Positions 22,501 through 34,500 of a stretch of DNA of 64,000 nucleotides are shown piece after piece. Origin of the DNA: Siderastrea siderea (taxonomy: Eukaryota > Cnidaria > Anthozoa > Scleractinia > Rhizangiidae); assembly GCA_964030785.1 (NCBI GenBank), contig OZ034968.1, positions 24,008,186 to 24,072,185 of the forward strand. Direction: 5' to 3'. Below the pieces are notes generated by a model. It was not told where the DNA came from and made no database searches. It saw nothing but the letters and a program-made list of their open reading frames with translations. A program made the translations under genes and the position numbers. How positions within the stretch are numbered: the stretch's first letter is position 1; every line of letters starts with the position of its first letter.

Positions 22501-25500
22501 CAGGTGAATAACTGTTAGCAAATATCTACCACTCTTCACTGACACTGAGGTGAATAACTGTTAGCAAATATCTACCACTCTTCACTGACACTCAGGTGAA
22601 TAACTGTTAGCAAATATCTACCACTCTTCACTGACACTGAGGTGAATAACTGTTAGCAAATATCTACCACTCTTCACCGACACTCAGGTGAATAACTGTT
22701 AGCAAATATCTACCACTCTTCACCGACACTCAGGTGAATAACTGTTAGCAAATATCTACCACTCTTCACTGACACTGAGGTGAATAACTGTTAGCAAATA
22801 TCTACCACTCTTCACTGACACTGAGGTGAATAACTGACTAGTTAGTGTTTTAGTGTATACCAAACAAGTGGATAGCCAGCACCAAATTTAATTTCCTTTT
22901 TTTCTGAGAAATGAGAGAAAATTTACTCATGCACAAAATCCAGAAAAATGAAGGGAGCAGAATAGCAGATACCATCCTGAGTTTGAGTAACCAATATACA
23001 TCTACATCTTGATTTTATTTAGTTGGTAAAATCCACATGGATATCATACTAACTGTACAAAATATTAAAATATTTAAAAGTAAGAGCCCACGAAAAAACA
23101 CTATCCACTGGTTTGGTATATACTATATATACAAATGGTAGCATCATTAAATGTTTTACTACAGAGCTAGAATGTGTGGTTCCAGAAATTATCCATACTA
23201 CCCCCACGGAAGGTCATTGGAAATTCCTAGGGGGAGGGTGATTTAAAAGCCAAACTATTAGAAGGACAGTATGAAGCTAAACTGGAATTTCCCGGTGGGT
23301 GTTGGGGTGCAAAACAAAAAACCTTCCGTGGGGGGAGTATGGATATTTTCTGGAACTACACAATGGCTATGGACTCCTCAATTATCAGAGTGAGTTATGG
23401 AAAATTCACCTGGTTAAATTAGCTGTTAAATGTTTATGGATGCTGGCATGGAACACATCTTCCAGGCTCCATCATTTTAATTTCTGGCTAAATACCTTCA
23501 TGCTTACCAATAGGTATGATCTCACCTTTTACACACATGGTTACAGTTTTAGAGTGTGTATAGCCTTCTTTTATGTGAATGTTCTCACGGTACTAGCACA
23601 TACAAACATTTAAAAACTAACAGTGCAGCAAAGTGCAATCTGTTAAAAAAAAGAAAGGTTTTGGAAGAACTCTAAAATTAGCCTGTTCCAGGCTCCGAGA
23701 TAGCGGGAAAAGCGTGAATTGAGAAAAAGAGCACGAAAAAAAAAGTGAAGGGGCTGGGGAGAGACAAGGCAGCAGAGCCTGTAAGCATTTTTTAACGGCC
23801 TGTTCCGCTATACCAGCTCCCGGTATACCCTCTGATTGGTCAGTTTTGACAGCCGACATCAACACCTCGTAGTGAGGGTCATTTGTGACAATCAGAGAGA
23901 TGGTTACCACGAAGCGCGCGCGTGGTATAGATGAGTCCACGTTATCTACTGCTCCAGAGGACTGTCTGCGCAATTTTCCGAACTTAAAAGAGATTAGGAA
24001 GGAGCAGAAGACTTGTCTACTAAACTTGGCTCGTGGAAAAGATGTTTTTTTGATTCTGACAACGGGTTTTGGCAAAAGTTTGTTTTTTTAGCTGTTTACA
24101 AGTCTGGCAAAAGCTGCTCTGAATTCAGAAGCTATGATCATAGATAATGGTGTCGGTGATGCGAGACCAAGTGCAGCGGCGATTGGCAAATTTGAGGACG
24201 TAGAAAGGATCAGAAAAAAGCGAGAATTGCAAAGCGCAATTAAAGTGCTGGAGATTTCAGAGATTTCTCTGTTCGATGCTAGTAATGCAATAGGACGATG
24301 GAGGAACTATGTTATAGTTTCAAGAAGGCAAAATTCAACCACGACTGCAAAGAGGGAGTTCAAACAACAGTGCAAAAAGCCTAGCTCCTATACGATCAAA
24401 TGAGACTACAACAGTTTCCAAATAACTTGGACATTTTACGCATTTAATTAAGATATCCGTGGCAAACTAACCGCAAACAATAAACATCAATTCATGACCT
24501 GAGAAATCACTGATCCCTTTAGAAAGCTTCACTTTTTAAAGTGGTTCCAAAGGAATCTTGCAATAAAGGCGAGCCAGAAAACCAAACTAATTGCCAAAGA
24601 GTTAGCACAAACGATGGCATAAATAAAGTTTTAAACGGCTCTAAGAACGGTTAGATCCTCCAGTCAGTACATCACAGCTTAAGACTTCCGTTTCTTGATC
24701 AAAGACATCAAAGGGTCAACACAATCTACCGGCACAATAGAATAAATTCAGCGACTAACGGAAGTCGTGTTTGGCCTATAATTTTACATATCATGAAGAA
24801 ATCCCACCGGTTTGACTGAACAACAAGTTTTTGAACATCGCATAAATACGGGTTAAAATTTTCGGAAAAGTTAAGCAGCTAACTCGTGCTTGTGGAGCAC
24901 TGTCCAATCGATTTGACAACGTAAACACCAACAGTGCCCGTAAACACGAGCAGTTCCTTGTTTTTCACCACATCGAGCAAGGAATTTCGATGAACCTTTG
25001 CTCCAATACAAGTTAGAATTTTGTTTTCGCAAAATCTGAAAATCAGACCTGCTGGAAGACATGAATATTTCCTCGCGTTCACATGGCGAGATTGCGCGAA
25101 AACTCACGCGAGAAATTTGAGAACGATCCCAACAAATTGACATTTCAACAGTTTGACAGCTGAAATCTAATTATCTAAAAACTTGCTAAAAGTGGGCGGA
25201 AGAGTGTTGTTAAAAAAATGCTTACAGGCTCTCTCCCTTCCCTTTCCCGCCACTGCCCCCACTTTTCCAGATCTCGCACGTCTTATTTTCACGTTCCCTT
25301 TCTAATTTTCGTGCCGTCCCAACTATCTGAGAGCCTGGAACAGGCTACTCAGATGTGTGTGGAACCTCATCCAAATATTTAAAGATTTGTTGAACATGTG
25401 TATCGATCAAGTATCACAGTCGCCGAGTCAAAAGCCAATAACACCATACTGCAGATAGTTAACTTTGAACACAAAATTAATGTGTAGTTCCAGAAAATAT

Positions 25501-28500
25501 CCATACTCCCTCCCACAGAAGGATTTTTGTTTTGCACCCCCTCCCCCCCAAGAAATTCCAGTTTAAGACCCCCCTCCCCCTAGGAATTTGTGATGACCTT
25601 CCATGGGGTAAGTACAATTTTTTTCTGGAACTACATGTAGTGGATGATGCTAAGTTCCGCTCTGCTACTCAACAGTTATTTATTTAATTACATTAAATTC
25701 TAAATCTCGGATATTGAATTTCCAGTTTTCACATTCACAAACACAGGTTATCATTGAATAACCCTGTTTTTTTTTGGCCTTATAAGGAAATTGGATGCCA
25801 TGACAAGTGCCAGTGTGTTCAAAAGTTTTTGCCACGTTCGAAGCAAAAGGTTTTCCCAAAATATGGCTAAAAAATCAGTCATTTAACTGCAGTTGAGAAT
25901 TCAAAATTACGAAACAGTTATTATTCCACTCAAGCGTGTTGGATACGAGATGATCTTGACCAACTCAGCATTACATGCACATATGCCCTGAGAGGTACTC
26001 TGGATTTCAAGTGACGCAGAGGTGCGAGGGATTTTGTTTTTTTTTTTTGGGGGGGGGGGGGGGTATGAAATTCAAGATTTCAGGATTTTTGGGTGAGAAA
26101 ATTTTGCAAGACTGTATTTTTTCAGGTCGTTTATAAGAATGACTACTAGATCTGGGAATGTTTATTGCGATAGTATGATAAATAAACAAACAAACATGAC
26201 CATTCAAAAAGTACTGCAGTTGTTCTTCGTTATTGTCAGTTAATTCCTTCTGTGTACTTGTAAGGCTCCAAAATTTGAGGTATGGGATTTGTGGGTTTCA
26301 TTTTGGTCCAGGGGCTTTTTTGGGTTTTAAAATTAACTGAGTGAATATTCTCTACATATAGTAGCCTACCTTTTCTGTCAAAATCCCACATTCTTCACAC
26401 ATTTTAGCCAAATTCTCAGTTTGCAAAAAGTCATCATAGTTCCGGTTTCTCAGCTCATTCCTGATTTCACGCAGGTGTCCCTATAGTTATAAAATTGTAA
26501 CTAAATTTGCATACAGTCTCATAAATGTTAAATTCAAATTAGAGCTTATGATATATCATTTTCCCACACCAAGCTAAGTCCCTGAGTTTTGAGATTGCAA
26601 AAACTTAAACATACTAGTCTTGTCAACACCAGGTGCGCATTTCTCGAAAGCCCTGAAAACCTTTCACCTTCAGAAAGCCATTTGTAAACATCTAACTACA
26701 GTCAACTCTTGCCTCCCAGATACCTCACCATTACGGACACCCCGTTATTACGGACAGTAGCTGAAGTCCCAGAGATAAAGAAATTACTGAAAACAACTCC
26801 TGCCATTACAGACTTCCTCTATTACAAACACCAAATCTTGGTCCCGATGGTGTCCGTTATAACAAGAGTTGACTGTACTCATTCTAGGAGATACAAAGCT
26901 GTTATTTTAACCTGTCTTTAAAATAAGAAATGTTCATCATATAGCTAAGTTTCATGCTTATAAACTTCCTTGTTTTCAGGATACAGGTTGAATTATCATG
27001 CCTGAGATCAGCCCGAAAAGTTTGGCGCTTTTCAGAAACGTACGCCAGCTGGTTGCCACAACGCAAACTCACACAAACTATTCTATTCATACTTATTAGA
27101 TACAAGGCCATTCTAACCAACACAGCGCTACATCTACCCACCTGATTGGTTATTTATCAACACATATCCTACATGTGCTCATGGAATAATTGTTAACCCT
27201 TTAGGCCCCAATAGTGACCAGCATCTAATTTCTCCTGTCAATAACACTGCCTGATCAAGCATACAGGTCATGAGAATAAAGGAACTGATCGCCAAAGATG
27301 AAATGTCTTGATGTTTAAACATATTCTCCCAAGCAGGCCCCAGTTGTTCAAAAGTTGGATAGTGCTATCCACCGGATAAATCACCATCCAGTGGATAAGT
27401 GTTAGGGAAACCAATTGCGTTATCCACTGGAAAGAGATTTATCTGGTGGATAGCGCTATCCAACTTTTGAACAACTGGGGCCAGTACTATAAGAAATATG
27501 CATGAAGGGGGCTTAAAAGGTTAAATGTTATGCGTAAGAAGTGAAACGTACCTGAACAGGAATATCATATTTTTTTGCCAGCTCTCCATGAGTTGTCATA
27601 AGTGATTTAGAACACAGAGCAACTCCCCTTGGAGTAACAGCAGGAGTTAAAAGAGGATTCTAAAACAAGTCACATGGTCAGAATTTTGTTTTGATTCCTT
27701 ATAAATTAAAGTAAGGATTCTACCTCATTATCACTCGGAGTCAATGAGAGGCATGTGCACACTTATCCCATCAGCGTTTGTTTTAATTTGCTGTGACCAG
27801 GTCAGCCAATATCAATAATTTCTACTACATTACTTGCAAAAAAATTCGGACGTTAAAAATTCGGATGGTTTATTTCGGACGTTTAGTCTTCGGACACTTT
27901 TTCTCTCATTTCGGGCAAATTTCAGACAAAAATTTGGGACAGTTTGCTGAAACATGCCTAAAGTAAATTTGTGCCTACAAAACATGAATTAGACTGAAGT
28001 AAAATCTGTGAAAATGATAGTTTTACAACACCCTCAAGGTTTTACAGATACACCGAGGAGAAAAACACAAATTCAATCAAGCTTATGTCACTACCAAGCA
28101 GTGTCTCAACTAGAGTTCTGTAGAGTTCGGCAGTATCGATGCAACAGCTGGGACCTTCTCCAATTGCAACGGGAGGGCTTCAGACAGTCCTCTGAGCTAC
28201 GTTTAAAATTGACGACAGCAAGCAGTTTCTTCTTCTTCGTCTCAAAGAGCTTATTTAAAAGAACTATGAGCTTCTCAATCATTTACCTCAGTCACCAACA
28301 GCTACAGATGAAGAAGAACCGCATGCTAGTGATAATGAAGAGGACCTTTCAATTGTGTTGACTGGTGATGAAGCAGAAGAGGACTAGCACCACTGGCACT
28401 GGCAATGCAATCATCATAAAACTGGGCTTGGATCATAGATTGAAATAGCAACTGAAAAATGGAATTTATCTATGTTTTTGTCTTTCATAAAGTCACGACA

Positions 28501-31500
28501 TCTGAGCAAAGCCTAATCCAAATTTTAGCGATATCATGTATATTGGCATTGAATATGTGCTGGCGTCGCCCAAGAACAAAACTTAAAAGTTTTGTACTGT
28601 ACTGTAAAAATTTCAAACACTTAAAATTTCGGACGCGTAAAAATTTTGGACGGTTTTATTTTCGGACACTATTTTTGTCCGAAATCAAAGTCGTCCGAAA
28701 TTTTCTGCAAGTAATGTACTCTGCTCCACACTTTGTTAAAATTATTTCTTCACTTGAAATCAACTTCAGGGTAATTAAGTCCTACTAGTGCAGGTATCAA
28801 TGTTTAGATGGAGAGAGGGGTGGGGGTACGGACAAAGGTGCCGCATTTGAACACTTCTGCTGTCCCCTCTCTGGGGAATTTGACCACAAATTTTGCCCTA
28901 TGCTGAGGACATTTGAATTTCACCGTGCAGACTACTGGGTCCTAAACTCGCGTTCCAGGATAGCATGTAATTATTATGTCCGTGTAACCTTCACTCATTC
29001 AACTACGCGTGACGATTTCGTAGTATTTCATGATCACTTTGTTGACTTAAACCAGTGAAGAAAAAGCAATGTAATCTTTCTGGAAAGATACATCAAAAAC
29101 GTTCCTGTTTTATTAAATTTGGTGTGGTTCCAATATTTGATACAGCTCAGATCACTTAGTACCAGCACAGAATGACAATTGGAGCCCAATTTAATAATAA
29201 TGAATGCAACATCTTCCGAACACCTTTTCTGCTACTGGGAAACAATCTACAAGTATCGGGGATTGTTTTTTTCTCTTGACTCAGGCGTAAGAAACGTTCA
29301 TTTCAAATTACTTCAATACTTTTAATACATGTCATTACACGGTTTTGTTTTCCCCAGGTGTAAATATATAATATCAAATTTGAACTATTTTCCAGTCCCA
29401 AGGGTTGGGAATTTGACAAAAAAAAATTCCCCAAAAATTCAAATACCGCACCTTTGCCCGTATCCCCCTCTCTGTCTAAACATTGATACCTGCATAACAT
29501 GTCTTCCACTGTATCCATGGGTATAGCATTATTATTCTACATTGTTTATGAAATCACAGCGTATGAAGAAAGGTTTTAAACTTACATTCATGGCAATCAC
29601 ATCCTTGATGAACCTGCAGATTGAATAAAAATATTATAAATTTAAATTTGTGTTTGTATTTGTTTACTTATACTAAAGAAAACTGAAAGCAACAGCTCTC
29701 CTGAAAGTAATGCCTCCCCAAAAGTTACTTTGATTTTCTACCCTCTTGTTAAAGCCAAAAGTGGTGATCCCCCAGCCGCCCACCCCCCCCCCCCCCAAAA
29801 AAAAGTAGAGACCCCTTAAAAAGTGCTACCACAAAAATGGGATAAAGTCTTTTGCATCATGATTGTATTTTATGTAATGTTTCAAGTAAAATGCCATAAG
29901 TGCATTTGAAAGAATACAGCTTGTAAGTGAACTGAATCACTTAAATTAATAAACCATCGTCTCCTATTTACATTGAAATCCTAAATAAAGTAGAAGCATT
30001 TGTGAACCCTGGGAGCGGGAGGGGGACGGGGGTGGGGGCAACAACTGTGGACAAGCAGAGAACTGGAGGGCTGGGGGAAACGGGGAGAACTACAGGCTGG
30101 GAGCAGACAGGGAGAGAGATGGAGGCTAGGGGAAAACAGGGAGACAACTAGTAAAAACTAGTAAGGGACAGAGAGAGACCCTAGACGTTGGAGGGTGAGA
30201 ACTGGAGGCTGGTGGGAGAGGGAGACAACTGTAGGCTTGAGGGGACAGGGAGAGAATTGAAGGCTAATTGGACAGGGAGAGAACTGGAGGCTGGGGGACA
30301 TGAATAGAACTGGAGGCTGGGGGACATGAATAGAACTGGAGGCTGGGGGACAGGAATAGAACTGGAGGCTGGGGAAGACAAGGAGAGAATTAAAGGCTGG
30401 GGGACAGGGAGAGAACTGGCAGTTGGGGGACAGGAATAGAGCTGGAGGCTGGGGAGACAGGAATAGAACTAGAGGCAGCTGGGGGAGACAGGGAGACAAC
30501 TGGAGACTGGGGGGACAGGGAGACAAGTGGAGGCTGGGGGGACATGAACAGAACTGGAGGCTGGGGGACAGGAATAGAACTGGAGGCTGGGGAAGACAAG
30601 GAGAGAATTGGAGGCTGGGGGACAGGGAGAGAACTGGAGGCTGGTTGACAGGGAGACAACTGGAGGCTGGGGGGACAGGGAGAGAACTGGAGGCTGGTTG
30701 ACAGGGAGACAACTGGAGGCTGTGGGAACAGGAATAAAACTGGAGGCTGGGGGACAGGGAGAGAACTGGAGGCTGGGGGACAGGAATAGAGCTGGAGGCT
30801 GGGGGGACAGGGAGAAAACTGGAGGCTGGGAGACGGAGAAAACTGGAGGCTGGGGGGGCAGGAATAGAACTGGAGGCAGCGGGGACAGAGAGAGAACTGG
30901 AGGCTGGACAGGCAGATAGAGAGCAAACTAGAGGCTGGATGGGAAGTCAGCCCTGGGAGGAACTTAGGGGTTGGGGGGCAAATATGCAGATAACTTAACG
31001 CTTGGGAGGTACACAGTTGGGAAACTAGTGGTGTTAGGGATATGGTAGCCAGGGAGAGAACTGGAGCCTAGGGTTCTGGAATTTAACTAATCCACCTGTA
31101 GTATTGTTTGCATTACGTTCAGTCATTTGCTAGAAAAATAAAACAACTCTTCAAAAAATGGAAAAAGATTAAGCACCAGAAGAAAAATCCCCCAGCACTA
31201 TACTTTCTTGTTTCTTTCTCTATGACCAAATTTATGTATGACTAAAATAATTTGTATAATTACAGTCACCTTTCTGTTTCTTCAGCACAGCATTCTGTAG
31301 ATTTTCTATGCTCCAGGTGAGGACGATCAACGTCACATATACCTACATAGGCACGCTGACCAAGTTCCACTGTAGATTGAATAACTAAAACACTCAATAA
31401 AATACACAGAATGATGGAATAAACAGGTGTAATTTAGGACAGTCAAGCAAAAGTGAAAAAAAAAAAACATTGGCTGCCCAAAAACTTCCAGCAAGCCTTT

Positions 31501-34500
31501 GTATGTTGCTTGTAACTTGAATAACCTTATTAAAATAGTCAAAAAAGAGGGGTTGGTACTACAGAAGTACAGACGTTACACAGCTACTACATAAAAAAAT
31601 AAAGCTGCCCTTATGGCTACCTTCCCTACAAAACAAACCCCTATATGCAAGATAAAAGATTCTGGATGTAAACAATGCAATGGCCCGGCAATAATCAGTG
31701 GGGGAGAGGGGGGGGACTCGCACATATAAGCTATAGGGTGTGTGCCGCTGTGAAGGTAGGGTTTTCAACCAGTTTAGTCTGGGGTAGGGAATATAAATCA
31801 AACAAATTTGGTCAAGAGTAGGGTATAATTTATCAGGAAACTTATCAGGTGTATGAAGAATTTAGTCTAACATATGAATTGACACTTGGTGGGTCTCAGA
31901 TGGGGTGGGGATTGGTGTCTAGTCTAGTATAGGGCTGCACAAAGCAGCTGGACATGGTCTGGTATAGGGTAAGACTAGATCAGAGTCCCAGCACCACACC
32001 CCCACTCAAAAATTTCCAGAGTAACTCCCCCCTCCCTGAGGAAATAATCCATGTAACTTCATGCCACCGAAACCTGACATGTGTGCCATCTAGGCCACTT
32101 GGCTCATGATAACATCATTACAAAAGATTATTTCAATAATACATAATTATCGTATGATTATAGGGTAAAACTATTTTACCACAAGTGTCAATCAAATTAT
32201 AACAGTTCCTGCAGACACGTTTGCTGGGAAAAGGCAGGGCTCTTAATCTAAAAATAAGGTATCATCAAATAATTAAAAGAAAAGCCAGCACTATTTACAA
32301 ACAGATAAAAAGCCAGCCTACCTACCTATAATATCACACAGAATCAGAGTGGCTTCATAATGCATTGAAGCAAAGTATGATGCTGTTGTTGTACCATTCT
32401 TTAACAACCTTGCCTGCCATGAAGAACATTCAAATGCACTTTACCAACAATGAATCCATAAACAATTGTTATTGTTTTTATTAAATGTCTTCAAGAAAGG
32501 TCAAGAGGCTCAACTCAAATATAGTAGTCTTGCCAAAAGTCAACTTCTTAGGCTGAGTCACACATCATGAGTGATAAAGTAGCAAAATGCAAGCAACTAA
32601 GTTGTAAGACACAAAAACTGGATGTCGAGAAAGTCTTGGTTCAACTGGCAGATTACAGAATGATACATAAGGTATTTACCTAAAGCAAGATTAAATATAA
32701 TCTTTAATACGTTCATGTGCTAAGTAACAAACATGAGCGATTCTTTACCACAGCTTTTCTGTAAACATTACAAGCATGTTCTAGATCTTTAAACTTTGCC
32801 TCTGTAGGGTAGGTATACTTTTCCAGCCATTCATACACAGAGGGTTGGTCATAACCAGTGCCAGTGTAGGCATACTGTGGAGCATGGATATGAGTATCCA
32901 CCATCCCTGGCATGATAAACTGCCTATGAATGAAAAGAAAAAAGAAAACTTAGCAGTTAATGAGAAACATCATTATTCCACCGTAAGGCCCCCCCCTGAC
33001 GCAATTTTATTGAAAATGCATTTTGCAAATTAATGTACGAAGGGCTGGATGGGTTGACACGAGCTGGTCCAGGAAAAGCCGTCCGGCCCCACACACCTCA
33101 CCAGTTCATTTAGCGCATGCGAGATTTCAAACTTTCATTAAGCATTCAAAAGCACCTTTTCAAAATTTTCCAATACAAATAAGGCATAACAAAGGTGGTA
33201 TCATAAAATAGTTATTAACTGAATTAGGTCAGGCCTGATGGAAAAACATTTGGCTCAAGGTCACAGCACACGCACCTCATTTTACTCAGTTCATATGCCA
33301 CGACCTCGAGCCAAATATTTTCCCACCTGGCCCTCCCACTCAGTCAATAAGTGTAGAGCAGACTGTTAGTCTCGTGTGATCTTTTGGGTTTGGAAATTAG
33401 TTCTTGGGAAGATTACAGTAAAAACAAGAGAAGTGCTCCTCCACTGGCCCTCCAGGTTGGAGGTTAGGCACAGGGCTAATGACCCTGTCGTGTAAAAAGA
33501 TCAATGTTACAGAAACCAAAGGCGTTGACAAGGATAAAAACTCAATCTATGGGAAGACTGCTGTGGAGGCCAACAAGACACTCTTGAGTTGAAGCCTGCG
33601 GGACGTCCAAAGGCCTGCGGGGTCCACAGTAGCCCCCAAGCAAAGGACTATAATTAGAAGAAGGGGACAGGACAGGGTGGACAAGCTGGAGTATGGCCAA
33701 AATCATCGCACAAAACAGGGCGGCTTGGACAGACAGCGTGATCGCCTTAATAGGGAACTTAAGCAAACACAACGGCGATGGCTGACTAGAACGTCACAAA
33801 ACAAAAGGTTTAATTAGCAAAACAATGACTCCACACTTGCAATACAGATTTTGGTACATTTCTTTGTCGCCCTCTGCAAAACAACAACGTGAAATGACCA
33901 AATTCAAAGTTTTATGTAGAACATGAACACATGGCGGTGAATTTTCTTTCTTTCTACCTGAACTGTAACGCCGTCCTTACAGAGTCAGCTCTCGGATTGT
34001 TTGGCTACGTTAGACAGATTGAACAAGTTGAAACTATCGCGAAGAAGTTTGAAATATTTGGAAGTCATTTTTAAAGTGGCATTTTCCTTGGCATTTCCGC
34101 CATGGCTGCTGAACCTCCCTAATTTGCACCTTCTGACATCAAGAGAATTGATGATGACGACGACTAGCAGTCTGTGAGGCATAAAGCACTCCCTCAGCAT
34201 GGTTTAATGTGCTTTGACTGCTCTTAAAGTGGGTTTATCTAGTCGGTGCATTTCATCCAAGCCTTGCCTTGCCATTTTTTTCCATCAGGAGTCCTATCTA
34301 ACTAAGATTGCCTATGTTTTCTGCCTTTCCATATAATTTACACTGCAATTAAAAAAAAAAAACAATAAAAGAAATGTCACCGGTACCTTGGCTTCAAGAA
34401 AACTATATCCTTAGGTGTGAATCCATATTGAAATCCTAACCAATCTTGGTTTGACTCACCATCTGCTATAAACAAAATCTGTATAAAAGATTGATTATTG

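Noticed and set aside
23617..24075. 152-aa minus-strand frame
   Set aside because: Antisense to the RecQ-like fragment and an inverted-repeat arm; no domain.
30158..30926. Long Pro/Ser-rich and Gly/Arg-rich frames on both strands
   Set aside because: Produced by the 26-27 bp minisatellite, which lacks stops in several frames; intronic in GDA.
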